Assembly (NCBI GenBank): GCA_021783135.1 | Contig: JAJXUE010000003.1 | Coordinates: 62,001 to 126,000, forward strand | DNA: 64,000 nucleotides | Direction of reading: 5' to 3' | Source: Bacillota bacterium | Lineage (GTDB): Bacteria; Bacillota; Desulfitobacteriia; Desulfitobacteriales; JAJXUE01 | Shown: positions 53,234-62,334 of the stretch, in pieces | Numbering within the stretch: position 1 is the stretch's first letter | Layout of the letters: every line of letters starts with the position of its first letter | The notes under the pieces: generated by a model | The model's database searches: none | What the model saw: the letters and a program-made list of their open reading frames with translations, nothing else | What the model was told of the DNA's origin: nothing | Translations under genes and position numbers: made by a program

Positions 53234-54409
53234 TTAGGAATTTGTTGGAGGTAATTCCGCTAAGGTTACCTGGAGTGTAAGCTGTTTACCGTTACGGTAA
53301 ACTCCAACCTTAATCGTGTCACCTGCTTTATATTTAAATAATTCATGCGACAAATCGTAGAAATTGGCAATTGGTTTACCGTTTACCGACGTAATGATAT
53401 CCCCTTGCTGCATGCCGGCTTTAGCTGCCGGGCCATTGCTCTGAACACTGGCGACTAGTGCCCCTGCAGGCATATTTTGAGCTTGGGCGTACTGTCCATC
53501 GTAAGTTCCATCAATACTGACAAACATTCCGGCATGACTGGCGTGTCCGGTTTGCATCAGTTCATCGATTACCGGCATCGCGTCTGTAATAGGAATTGCA
53601 AAGCCCATTCCTTCAAAGCCGGGTTGTTGGTTTTTGGCAGAGTTGATACCGACTACTTGGCCTTGCCAGTTAACCAGCGCGCCGCCACTATTGCCGGGGT
53701 TTATTGCTGCATCCGTTTGAATCAAATTAAAGCTGGACTCCCCGGTAAGCTGCAACACCCTGTTTAACGCACTTACTACACCTTCAGTTACCGAACGCGC
53801 GAATTCCTCGCCGCCAGGATTTCCAATCGCGATTACAGGATCACCTACTTGGAGTGCATTGGAATCACCTATAGGCGCCGCGACCAGCCCTGAGGTACCT
53901 TTAATTTGTACCACCGCCAAGTCTGTGCGTGAATCTGCGCCTACAAGCTTAGCAGTAATATTTCTGCCATCAGCCAGAGACACCACAATTTTATCTGCGC
54001 CGGCGATAACATGATTATTTGTAACAATGTACCCATTCTTGGCATCGATGATGATACCAGATCCGCTTCCTACTTCTTGCATGTTCGAACCGCCAAACGG
54101 GCCGCCCGCTTGAAAATTGGCTATGCCAACAATTGCCGGCCCTACTGTCTTGGCAATATTGACTGCTTGAAATGGGCTAGAAGCAGAATTGGCAGTAAGC
54201 TGTTGCGTCGAGGTGGCTACTGCCCCTGAAGCGGCTGAAGGCAAAGCAGACCCTGTTTGAGTGACAGGCTGTTGTTGAGTTAACGCGGGGAAAATCTTAC
54301 TGGCGAGGGCTAAGGATAGAGCACTACTAAGTATGGCACTAATTAAGACCAGGGTAACATACGTAAAAACCGGCGACTTTTTCGGTCTTTGTTCATAATA
54401 ATTATCCAT
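53234..54409 (-). CDS. HtrA/DegP-like serine protease
   Basis: A 391-residue membrane-anchored S1C protease. An N-terminal membrane segment (about residues 16-38) and a Ser/Ala/Gln-rich linker precede the trypsin-like domain with His in VTNNHVI, Asp in SRTDLAVV and Ser in INPGNSGGAL, then one C-terminal PDZ domain (about 285-380). It degrades or refolds damaged proteins outside the membrane. The ATG follows AGAGAGG. Confidence 0.95.
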   Translation of the reverse strand: MDNYYEQRPKKSPVFTYVTLVLISAILSSALSLALASKIFPALTQQQPVTQTGSALPSAASGAVATSTQQLTANSASSPFQAVNIAKTVGPAIVGIANFQAGGPFGGSNMQEVGSGSGIIIDAKNGYIVTNNHVIAGADKIVVSLADGRNITAKLVGADSRTDLAVVQIKGTSGLVAAPIGDSNALQVGDPVIAIGNPGGEEFARSVTEGVVSALNRVLQLTGESSFNLIQTDAAINPGNSGGALVNWQGQVVGINSAKNQQPGFEGMGFAIPITDAMPVIDELMQTGHASHAGMFVSIDGTYDGQYAQAQNMPAGALVASVQSNGPAAKAGMQQGDIITSVNGKPIANFYDLSHELFKYKAGDTIKVGVYRNGKQLTLQVTLAELPPTNS

Positions 54410-54518
54410 TCAACATACCTCTCTTTCACATTACCTAACATAATTACTATCTCTAATTCTAGTGGGTATGTGTAAAAAAGGCGTGATAAAAATGTGAAAT
54501 TATTATGATTTTATGCTA

Positions 54519-55700
54519 TCACCATGCCTTAGCAAATAAATCAGGCGTTGCCGCATAAGTCTTACCCTCCAGGTTGACTTCCAGCAATTTGCTCGATTGA
54601 GCCTTGCCGCCGCGATGGATCTTAACCAACTCGCCTAAAATACTTACCGCGATCTCTTCCGGGGTTTCCGCAGCAATATCCAAGCCTATTGGCGAGTATA
54701 CCTGTTCTAATATTGCAGTATCTATGCCTTCGGCGTGCAGTTCCGCTAACAAGGCTTTGACTCTGCGTCGGCTACCAATCATGCCGATATATGCTGCAGG
54801 ACGGGTAATAACTTGGCTTAAGCATTCCTTATCGTGTTTATGTCCGCGCGTCACAATTACTATATATGTGTGTGGGCCGATTGGAAGTGATTTAAGAGCA
54901 GTGGAGAAGTCTTGACAAATAACTTGGTCAACGCCTGTGAAGCGTCCAACATTAGCGAACAAGGGCCGATCATCGACTACAGTTACCCTATACCCTAACA
55001 TCTTAGCCATGTTACACAAAGGCAAGGCAATATGCCCGCCGCCTAATACTACTAAATCTACCGGCGGCGGAGTCGGCTCAATCAGCAACTTACACCCGCC
55101 TTGCATCTCCCTCGCTGGAATTTGATTGCCGGCCATATCCAATTGCACCACAAACGGCTTAACCCCAACTTGACGGCTTAATTCTTGCGCTAGTAAATTC
55201 AGCTTATCCGAACCCAAATCACCCATGCTCAAATTAGGGGCAAGTAAAAGTTTTAATCCTACGGGAACTTCGTTTTGAGTTACTGCCTTGATTACAGTAA
55301 CCAGTACGGGTGTCTCCCCTTGTTCAACAGAGTTGAGATATGCCAAGAGCAGGCTTTTGGCAGAATTAACTCCAGCAGCCGGTTCCGCTGGAAGATAATC
55401 AATGAATACTTCCATGATACCGCCGCAAACCATGCCTTCTTCTTCTGCCAGCTCATTCGTCATATTAACGACATACGTTGCGGAACATTCTTCCGTTAAA
55501 ACGTTTAAGGCTTCGCGTCTAACTTCAGCCTCACCGCACCCGCCCCCGATAGTACCAAAAGTTTGACCGTCCCCAGTGATTAACATTTTAGCACCGGCTT
55601 TACGCGGGGTAGAGCCTTTAGCTTGAGTAATAGTTACCAGTGCAGCCGGGATAGCTGTAGTGCATATTTCTTTGAGTGCTGTTTTGAAGTTATCGTCCAC
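54519..55700 (-). CDS. xdhC: XdhC-family molybdenum hydroxylase maturation factor
   Basis: A 393-residue XdhC/CoxF protein. The N-terminal half has QAKGSTPRKAGAKMLI and GTIGGGCGEAEV, and the C-terminal Rossmann domain begins LVVLGGGHIALPL and includes MIGSRRRVKALL. XdhC binds molybdenum cofactor, supports its sulfuration and inserts it into xanthine-dehydrogenase-type enzymes. It is the last gene of the Mop-linked cluster and probably matures the aldehyde oxidoreductase at 62335. I chose the GTG at 55700 because GGGGGGAGAAG precedes it; the frame extends 21 codons upstream without a site. Confidence 0.92.
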   Translation of the reverse strand: MDDNFKTALKEICTTAIPAALVTITQAKGSTPRKAGAKMLITGDGQTFGTIGGGCGEAEVRREALNVLTEECSATYVVNMTNELAEEEGMVCGGIMEVFIDYLPAEPAAGVNSAKSLLLAYLNSVEQGETPVLVTVIKAVTQNEVPVGLKLLLAPNLSMGDLGSDKLNLLAQELSRQVGVKPFVVQLDMAGNQIPAREMQGGCKLLIEPTPPPVDLVVLGGGHIALPLCNMAKMLGYRVTVVDDRPLFANVGRFTGVDQVICQDFSTALKSLPIGPHTYIVIVTRGHKHDKECLSQVITRPAAYIGMIGSRRRVKALLAELHAEGIDTAILEQVYSPIGLDIAAETPEEIAVSILGELVKIHRGGKAQSSKLLEVNLEGKTYAATPDLFAKAW

Positions 55701-55774
55701 CGGTCTTCTCCCCCCTTCTGTTGGGCATATCCAATAATGCCCGTAAGCCGCCTTGTGAACCAAGTGATTTGATA

Positions 55775-57121
55775 CTATCCACCCCTTTCGGCGCGTAGAT
55801 CAGAGATGGTTCTTTTGACAGTTCCGTTATTGACGGCACTCTCTTGCTGGGCAATACAGACATCTACGCCAAACAGGTCTTGTTCGATGGCTTGGCGTAA
55901 AGTCGCTATGGTACGGACGGCTTTAGCCACCTTGGCTTTGGTACACTTTGGCGCGGTCGGCAGAGCCCATATTTCCAGCGCAAGCCTGGTGTTATCCAGG
56001 TTTCCTTTGACTGTCGCTGTAAAGTTTACGATCCCCGGGAGTGCAAACAGAACCTCATCTAATTCGGACATATTCAGGTTAATACCCGGCAGCAATTGTA
56101 CATTGCTGTTCACACGGCGTTGAACTCGCGACATTTTGTAAAGAACGCTGCCACAAGGACACGTCTCGGTCAAAAAACGGGCAAGATCTCCGGTGCGGTA
56201 GCGGATTAATGGCATCCCCTGTCGGGTTAAGGTGGTAAACACAATCTCACCGGTTTGACCCGGTATTACGGGTATACCGGTATCAGGCGCAATAATTTCA
56301 AAATACATATCAGCTTCCCGCAGGTGATAGCCGCTTAAATCCTCGCATTCAACACCGCCGCCTAACCCCATCTCGGTCATGCCATAATGATTGAATACCT
56401 TACAGCCCCAAATTGTTTCCAGCTCCCGCACTATGGCATCCGGTACATGGTCTGTGCTCAGCAGCACATTCTTTAGCGCACATAATCCTTGAGTACCGTC
56501 ATACTTCATCCTGCGCGCGAGATCTAAAACCTGCGTCGGTATGCCGACAAGCGCATCGACTTGCTCCCGCAGCAATACTTCAACAGTTTCAGTCGGATGC
56601 TTCACAATACCGTACGGCACCGCAGAAGCTCCCAGTCTAAGCAGTCCGGTTCGCAGTAAGTCGCCAACACTGCCAGGTCTGTCGCAAGGTAGTAAAATTA
56701 AAACCTTTTCGCCGGGCTTAACCAAAGTTGACATACCGTGCCGGAAAAAATCAATTGTCAGTTCCTGATCTGCCTTAGTAAAAAAAATTCTTTTCGGTTG
56801 ACCGGTGGTGCCGGAACTTTGCAGGGTTACTACCCTATTAATTGCACTTTGGGAAACACATAAAAAGTCAAGGGGGTTTTGCTTAATATCTTCAGCTGTA
56901 GTAAAAGGAAGTCGAGCTAGATCAGCCAAATCAGAGATCTGCGTATTTACACCGCGTAAATGCGTACGATAAAAACGACTTTTGGCTAGCGTCAAATTAA
57001 TGGTGGTTTGCAACTGTTTAAGCTGATAATTGGTAATAATTTGCCGAGTTAGCTTGCCTGAACCGTATTCCCCACCGCTAATTTTATGGTAAATCCAGGC
57101 GTCGAGCGGAGTTTGTTGCAT
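55775..57121 (-). CDS. AMP-dependent ligase, phenylacetate-CoA ligase-like
   Basis: A 448-residue adenylate-forming enzyme. The phosphate loop is LQSSGTTGQPKRIFFT, followed by FNHYGMTEMGLGGG and LIRYRTGDLARF, with a small C-terminal lid. It activates a carboxylic acid as acyl-AMP, probably passing it to CoA or another thiol. In gene order and kind it matches the 'DVU_1553 family' ligase of the Desulfovibrio mop neighbourhood as I recall the name, not checked. The ATG at 57121 is nine bases after AAGGAGG. A GTG at 57130 overlaps the upstream stop. Confidence 0.85.
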   Translation of the reverse strand: MQQTPLDAWIYHKISGGEYGSGKLTRQIITNYQLKQLQTTINLTLAKSRFYRTHLRGVNTQISDLADLARLPFTTAEDIKQNPLDFLCVSQSAINRVVTLQSSGTTGQPKRIFFTKADQELTIDFFRHGMSTLVKPGEKVLILLPCDRPGSVGDLLRTGLLRLGASAVPYGIVKHPTETVEVLLREQVDALVGIPTQVLDLARRMKYDGTQGLCALKNVLLSTDHVPDAIVRELETIWGCKVFNHYGMTEMGLGGGVECEDLSGYHLREADMYFEIIAPDTGIPVIPGQTGEIVFTTLTRQGMPLIRYRTGDLARFLTETCPCGSVLYKMSRVQRRVNSNVQLLPGINLNMSELDEVLFALPGIVNFTATVKGNLDNTRLALEIWALPTAPKCTKAKVAKAVRTIATLRQAIEQDLFGVDVCIAQQESAVNNGTVKRTISDLRAERGG

Positions 57122-57126
57122 ACGGC

Positions 57127-58464
57127 TCACCCTCCTTGACGATAGAGCCCTTGGCCCTGACTATTAGTTAAGTTATAGGCACAAAAAGGGATTAATTTAC
57201 CGGCTGGGCTAACCACATGGATGCAACAATCTTGCAAACGTGCCAAATCCAAATTCCAGGCATCCTGAAACGCCATGGCTGAAACTGAAAAGGAATGCGT
57301 TTTGAGGTTCTGCAGTAAAATATCCCATTGATCTGCTTGGGCAGCATTTTCTGAGCCAGGAGATTTAGTTGGGCCGGACCACTGTCTTGCCACGAAACTA
57401 CGGGTCTTGCGCGCGCCTTCTTCAGCTTTTTCACCGGAACAACAGGTATTACTCAATGCTTGCAGCGATCCGTTGGGCAAAACCTTAAAGTTACCGTGAA
57501 AAGAGCACAGCGCATTTTCGCAGCCGGGGGGTTTCAGGTTTGCAGCCTTAATTAGACCATTTGTCTGACTTTCTATTTCACGCATTACTCTAGGCAGGGT
57601 AATCCGGTCCGCATCTGCGGGAGGCTTGGGATAGCGACCAAAATAACTTACCGGTTGAAAATGCACCCCTCGTACCGTTGGCAATTGTTCTAAGGCAAAC
57701 TTCACTATTGCACCAATATTGTGGGTATTGACACCCGGAACCAAAGTTGGAACCAATACCACACCAATATTGGCTCGAGCGCAATTCCTAATTGCGGCAA
57801 GTTTATGCTCCAAGATAGCTGATCCGCGTAATATTGGGTAAATTTCTGCTTCAGTACCATCAAATTGAAGAAAGACAGAATCTAAACCAGCTTCTTTTAG
57901 GCGCTGCACGTAAGCTGTGTCGCGCGCCAGACGCAGTCCATTAGTGTTTAACTGCACAAAATTAAACCCTTTAGCCTTGCCAAGAGCGATAATTGCCGGT
58001 AAATCATCCCGCAAAGTGGGCTCACCGCCCGACAACTGAATGTTACAAGTGCCGCTGGCCAGCAGAACTTGTTCATACCAGCGGTCGATTGTAGCTAAAT
58101 CCGGGTCAATACTATGCCCACCGGCAGCAGCAAAACAAAAACTACATTTTAGATTGCAGCGCTGCGTAACCTCTAACAAGGCAGTACAAGTATGCTGGTG
58201 ATGATCCGCACACAGTCCGCAGTCAAAAGGGCAGCCCTTGCTAACCTCGGTATAACAAACTTGCGGTTGTGTCGGAATTTTAGGTCGCACCCATTCCTGC
58301 CAGGCTGGCTCACCCTGCCAAAGAAGGGCCGAAAAATCGCCATGTTGGGGACAACTTTTTTCAAGGTAGACTTTATCGTCATAGCTTACCCTTTCTGCCG
58401 GTACTTTGGCTAAGCACTCCGGGCAAACACTTGAAGTAGAAGAAAGTATTTTCCGCTCAATCAT
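57127..58464 (-). CDS. Radical SAM protein of the Mop-linked cluster (TrsS-like)
   Basis: A 445-residue radical SAM enzyme. An N-terminal Cys module (CPECLAKVP, CPQHGDF) resembles that of tetraether-lipid and MSMEG_0568-like radical SAM proteins. A further Cys motif, CPFDCGLCADH, is followed by the SAM cluster CNLKCSFCFA near residue 103 and LSGGEPTLRDDL. The C-terminal part holds LCSFHGNFKVLP and several Cys pairs (TCCS, DCC). It looks like the protein I recall as 'radical SAM (seleno)protein TrsS' beside mop; here the position is Cys. The reaction is unknown. The stop overlaps the ligase frame. Confidence 0.85.
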   Translation of the reverse strand: MIERKILSSTSSVCPECLAKVPAERVSYDDKVYLEKSCPQHGDFSALLWQGEPAWQEWVRPKIPTQPQVCYTEVSKGCPFDCGLCADHHQHTCTALLEVTQRCNLKCSFCFAAAGGHSIDPDLATIDRWYEQVLLASGTCNIQLSGGEPTLRDDLPAIIALGKAKGFNFVQLNTNGLRLARDTAYVQRLKEAGLDSVFLQFDGTEAEIYPILRGSAILEHKLAAIRNCARANIGVVLVPTLVPGVNTHNIGAIVKFALEQLPTVRGVHFQPVSYFGRYPKPPADADRITLPRVMREIESQTNGLIKAANLKPPGCENALCSFHGNFKVLPNGSLQALSNTCCSGEKAEEGARKTRSFVARQWSGPTKSPGSENAAQADQWDILLQNLKTHSFSVSAMAFQDAWNLDLARLQDCCIHVVSPAGKLIPFCAYNLTNSQGQGLYRQGG

Positions 58465-58491
58465 TAACCGCCCATACCCCCACTCAATGTG

Positions 58492-59223
58492 CTAATTCTT
58501 GCGAGCTATTAATTGGTAATAACCCATTTTGGCCTGTTTCATGGCAGTTTGAGCCAAAACGGGATCCATTGTACACGCAGATGACTTCAGCCAGAACTCT
58601 GTCATCGAACCGTGCTGCATTATTGTTTGCACCATCAGTTGCTTTAACAAATCAGTATGATCTTCCCAACTGACTAGCACAAAACCACTTTGTTGCAGTA
58701 GCTGCAAGATATCATCTTTGCCTATAGCTCCCCTCAGACAGGATGAAACACTCAAGCATTGCAGGGCCGCTGCACCTGCCGGGTTGCGCGCATAAACGTC
58801 ATTAGCTACGAACCAACCGTCTGAGCGCAAGACGCGATGAATCTCGCGCAGGGTTTGCTTGAGATCCTGCATTAAAGACAAAGTACACTCGGCAAATACC
58901 CCGTCCATCACTGCGGCGGCAAACGGGAGTGCTTCCCCCACTCCACGCGCTAGTTCAAGCTCGGGATGTTGGGCACGGCCAAGCTGTAAAAGAAAATCCG
59001 AAGGATCGACCCCGACGGCCTTTGCGTTGTGGGTGCGGTTAAGGTGGCTAACAGTTGCACCACTACCACATCCGACGTCCAAAATTTTGGCGCCTGCGCG
59101 AAATTCGCAGGCAACGAAGGCGCGGTCGGTGAGCGTAAAACCTCCCGGTCGAATCGTCGGACCGGTGGCATCGCGCATAGTCGAACTTTCATACAGTTTG
59201 CAAGTCTGATCCATAGCGTCCAT
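58492..59223 (-). CDS. SAM-dependent methyltransferase of the Mop-linked cluster
   Basis: A 243-residue class I methyltransferase. Motif I is ILDVGCGSGATVSHL, with VGVDPSDFLLQLGRA and LPFAAAVMDGVFAE downstream. An N-terminal segment (TMRDATGPTIRPGGFTLTDRA, in part) is unusual for simple UbiE-type enzymes and may bind the substrate. I recall this gene type as 'DVU_1556 family methyltransferase' next to mop. The substrate is unknown. It lies 27 bases upstream of the radical SAM gene, so both may act on one molecule. Confidence 0.83.
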   Translation of the reverse strand: MDAMDQTCKLYESSTMRDATGPTIRPGGFTLTDRAFVACEFRAGAKILDVGCGSGATVSHLNRTHNAKAVGVDPSDFLLQLGRAQHPELELARGVGEALPFAAAVMDGVFAECTLSLMQDLKQTLREIHRVLRSDGWFVANDVYARNPAGAAALQCLSVSSCLRGAIGKDDILQLLQQSGFVLVSWEDHTDLLKQLMVQTIMQHGSMTEFWLKSSACTMDPVLAQTAMKQAKMGYYQLIARKN

Positions 59224-59240
59224 ATCAGTCCAGCCCCATC

Positions 59241-59681
59241 CTAGTCCTCTTCTTCGTCTTCGTCTGCATCATGATTATCGGCCAAGATTTGCATGACCTT
59301 AAGGTAAGTATCGGACACTATTGAACCACATTTTACCGGATACTCATTGCCGGAGTCCAAGCTAACATCGATAATGCCGGCACAATCAAGCGTTTTATAC
59401 TCCTGTTCGAACCACTCCAACAGCTCGTTAATCATGGTGTTTAACTTAGGATGAGCCATCTCGGTGGGAGTGCCTTTGCCAGCCTTTAAGCCAATTAGAC
59501 AAACACCGCCGGTTAAAGCGCCACACGTCTTGCCCGACCGTCCCATGCCGCCACACAGACCGTTTGCCGCGCGTAACAAGGCCGGGTTACTATCCTCACC
59601 CAAACCGAGCTGCACCAAAATTTGGCTACAGCAAAAGCCTTGGGCGGCCAGTTGATAAATTGCAAATGCGTCAACAGACAT
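59241..59681 (-). CDS. C-GCAxxG-C-C family protein of the Mop-linked cluster
   Basis: A 146-residue C_GCAxxG_C_C protein: GFCCSQILVQLGLG near residue 15, NGLCGGMGRSGKTCGALTG as the signature (in part), a later Cys in TLDCAGIID and VKCGS, and a very acidic tail (DNHDADEDEEED). The conserved cysteines imply a redox or metal function. It is the second family member in the window and clearly different from the solo copy at 9626-10072. Its tight linkage to mop-type genes suggests electron transfer or cofactor handling. Confidence 0.85.
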   Translation of the reverse strand: MSVDAFAIYQLAAQGFCCSQILVQLGLGEDSNPALLRAANGLCGGMGRSGKTCGALTGGVCLIGLKAGKGTPTEMAHPKLNTMINELLEWFEQEYKTLDCAGIIDVSLDSGNEYPVKCGSIVSDTYLKVMQILADNHDADEDEEED

Positions 59682-59693
59682 CAGTTTTGCCCC

Positions 59694-59906
59694 CTATTTA
59701 TCCTCCAGGTTTTGTTCAACTTCGGCCATTTTCCCCAAAGCAAGCTCCTCCGTAATTAAGACCAGACCGCACTTAGGGCATTTAAGTTCCTGGACCGGAA
59801 AATCATTACCAAGATAAGACACAGTTACTTTACCCTGTTCCAAAGGCCCGCTGCACTGAGCGCACCGCCAGGCGGTAGAGTTTTGTCCTGCTTCTTTATT
59901 GTTCAT
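59694..59906 (-). CDS. Small zinc-ribbon-like redox protein
   Basis: A 70-residue protein with CAQC near residue 15 and CPKC near 43, a rubredoxin- or zinc-ribbon-like arrangement of four Cys that can hold Zn or Fe. I recall the type as 'DVU_1557 family redox protein'. The start overlaps the stop of the large flavoprotein by four bases (ATGA), so the two are translationally coupled and probably made in fixed ratio. Confidence 0.78.
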   Translation of the reverse strand: MNNKEAGQNSTAWRCAQCSGPLEQGKVTVSYLGNDFPVQELKCPKCGLVLITEELALGKMAEVEQNLEDK

Positions 59907-62221
59907 GGCTTCACATCCTCAACGATTTCCATGCGATGACTGTAAGCATTATAAATCGTAAATCGATCTGCTTCAGACCTATATTCTACCCAGTAAGTAA
60001 CACTGGCCGGTTTGAAATAAGCCAGACTATGCCCGTTTTCCTGATTGATGAATTTTCGGCCTGTTGCTTCGGCATGTTCAATTACCTGTTGGATATCCTC
60101 TGTTAGTATCCGCCGCTCTTCCAGCGTTTGGCGCAACTTAACCGATATTTTTACGTTGATAGTTTGATACCCCCTTAGTGGAGCAGGTTGTTCGCCCCAT
60201 ACTTGCTGCAAGAACCGGTTTTTCAATCTGGCGCGTTGTTCATGGCGTTGGGAATACCCAGGTCCTTGCCTGAGAGCGGACTCAGCTATGTCTTGGCCAA
60301 AGACTAAATCCAGCAAATGCACAGTACGTTTACCTTGGTTCGCAAAGTTGTCCCTGCACATTGCACAGTAGGCTACATAGTCATTAGGTGCTTCGGCAAT
60401 GCGTTCGGACACGGCTTCGCGGGCGACCTCGGGGTTACTGAAAGACTGTAGTCCACCGTAACCGCAGCATTTAGTCAACTCACCGCTAAACAGAAGTTCT
60501 GTGGTGTGAATCCCTAATTTAGTTAGCAAGTTGCGCACACTAGCTTGAATCTGTGGTTCATGTCGCGTAGCGCAGGCATCGTGCACAGCTAAAACTGCGT
60601 TAGTTTCATTTTTGACGTTGAGTGGCAATTCCAGCTCATCCATGAGCTCCCAGAGGGAAACAATAGCGGGGAATTGTGGCTTAAAAGATCGATAACAACT
60701 CGAACAGGCCACAATTACCTGGGGTCGATCCATAGCTTCCCAGTTGGTCAAGATTTCAGCCATATTTGTTTGAAATAGTTCCTGTTGTCCGGCCCAATCG
60801 GCCGGTGCGCCGCAACAACGCAGCATCAGGCCAACTCCGCCGGCTAAGTTTTCCCTTAAATATGCATAAACTTTTTCCACCTGTTCCGGGGATGAGGCAC
60901 TTAATTGGCAACCCGGAAAGAACAGATACTTACTAGTAGCATGGCCGGGCTGATGCCGAGCCAACGCGAAATGTTCACTGTTACTAAATGCCATATCCCG
61001 CAGCGCAAAATCATGTGCCGAAGGCGGCATATTGCCGCGCTCCACCATACTTTGGCGCGTAGTTTGACAAGTAGGTCCCAGATTCAATTCCTGCGGACAT
61101 ATTTCTCCGCATAAACCGCACAAACTGCACGAGTTAATCATTTTATTGGCGTGCCGTGTTCCCATAACAATCGATTCATTATTATAAATTTGTCGCAAGT
61201 ATTTTTTCGGGTAGCCCTCGTAGTGTTTCATAAATTCGCATGCTTTAACACACTCTAAACATTGACAATCCAGACAACGCGCTGCTTCTTCAGATGCTGC
61301 TTCAGGTGTGTAACCTTGGTTAGAATCTCGTATTGCTACGCGTGGCAGCGGTTCAAGGCCTGTGACATTGACGAAAAGTTTAGTTGGTATTGTACCTTCA
61401 CTTTCACGCGCTGCTGTTAAAGAAGAGCCCTGCAGGTAGCGGTCAATGGAAATAGCTGCTCTGCGTCCATCTGAAGCGGAGTAAATCGGGGAAAATTCCC
61501 CAGTACGCATACTTCCACCCGCGAAAACAGCGGAATTACTGGTAATATAGGTAAGCGGGTTAATAGCAACCCTGCCTTGGGGCGTAACATCTAAGCCAAA
61601 GGTGGCAGAACTTTTAGCACCTGTCCCAAGATAGATTGCGTCAAATTGCGTCAAAAGCTCAGGCAAACTAAGTATATTTTCCACCTCGGCATTAAGGCGT
61701 ATTTCTACCCCCAAGCCAGTAAGGCTAGCAAACTCCGCCGCTAAAACTTCCGGTGGCAAGACATCTGCCGGAAAACCAAGCAACTGACCACCAAGCTTCG
61801 CGCCAGCTTCAAAGACTGTGACAACATAACCTTTTTTGGCCAGATCTAAAGCAGCTGTCAACCCGCTGAGACCGCCTCCGACTACTGCAACCTTTTGACT
61901 CTTTTTAGGAATCACCTTTGCCTTGGTCGGTCGAACTTGAAAGTTTTGCACACAAAAACGCTCTAAATCAGCGATGGCAAGTGCGGTACCTACCTCACAC
62001 CTTTTACACGTAGCCTCACAGGGATGATCGCAAATCCGACCGATAATGCCGGGAAAAGGCTCTTTTTTCTGCAAAACTGCCAAAGCCTCCTGAAAGTCCC
62101 CAGTTTTAGCTTTGGCCATAAAGGCGCGGACATCAACGTGCAGCGGACAGGCTGCGCTACAGGCCGGTGGATTTTCTTGGGTGCATTTTGCTTCGAGTTC
62201 CTGCAATTCGCTTTGATCCAT
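59903..62221 (-). CDS. FAD and dicluster oxidoreductase of the Mop-linked cluster
   Basis: A 772-residue multi-domain protein. An N-terminal GltD-like cluster domain (CSAACPLHVDVRAF, CDHPCEATCKRC) precedes an FAD/NAD Rossmann domain (VAVVGGGLSGLTAALDLA). A dicluster ferredoxin part follows (CLDCQCLECVKAC, CSLCGLCGEICP), then HdrD-like CCG domains (LRCCGAPADWAG, CCGYGGLQSF) and a C-terminal domain of about 80 residues. It should move electrons between NAD(P)H, Fe-S clusters and a partner such as the aldehyde oxidoreductase. The ATG at 62221 is preferred over a GTG five codons upstream, but neither has a strong site. Confidence 0.88.
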   Translation of the reverse strand: MDQSELQELEAKCTQENPPACSAACPLHVDVRAFMAKAKTGDFQEALAVLQKKEPFPGIIGRICDHPCEATCKRCEVGTALAIADLERFCVQNFQVRPTKAKVIPKKSQKVAVVGGGLSGLTAALDLAKKGYVVTVFEAGAKLGGQLLGFPADVLPPEVLAAEFASLTGLGVEIRLNAEVENILSLPELLTQFDAIYLGTGAKSSATFGLDVTPQGRVAINPLTYITSNSAVFAGGSMRTGEFSPIYSASDGRRAAISIDRYLQGSSLTAARESEGTIPTKLFVNVTGLEPLPRVAIRDSNQGYTPEAASEEAARCLDCQCLECVKACEFMKHYEGYPKKYLRQIYNNESIVMGTRHANKMINSCSLCGLCGEICPQELNLGPTCQTTRQSMVERGNMPPSAHDFALRDMAFSNSEHFALARHQPGHATSKYLFFPGCQLSASSPEQVEKVYAYLRENLAGGVGLMLRCCGAPADWAGQQELFQTNMAEILTNWEAMDRPQVIVACSSCYRSFKPQFPAIVSLWELMDELELPLNVKNETNAVLAVHDACATRHEPQIQASVRNLLTKLGIHTTELLFSGELTKCCGYGGLQSFSNPEVAREAVSERIAEAPNDYVAYCAMCRDNFANQGKRTVHLLDLVFGQDIAESALRQGPGYSQRHEQRARLKNRFLQQVWGEQPAPLRGYQTINVKISVKLRQTLEERRILTEDIQQVIEHAEATGRKFINQENGHSLAYFKPASVTYWVEYRSEADRFTIYNAYSHRMEIVEDVKP

Positions 62222-62267
62222 AACGCTAACACCCACTTCTTTGAGATTTGCTCAGATGTTAAAGAAT

Positions 62268-62305
62268 AGGAACCTAAAATGGGCGTCAGCCCATTTTAGG
62301 TTCTG
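62268..62305 (-). terminator. Perfect hairpin between mop and the rest of the cluster
   Basis: GAACCTAAAATGGGC and GCCCATTTTAGGTTC are perfect 15-bp arms around four bases. On the minus strand the tail is CTATTCTTT. It may partly terminate after the oxidoreductase gene, or stabilise its mRNA end, so that mop is made in excess over the downstream genes. Confidence 0.75.
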
Positions 62306-62334
62306 CGTTGTTGATTTTTAGGTCTTAATACTAT

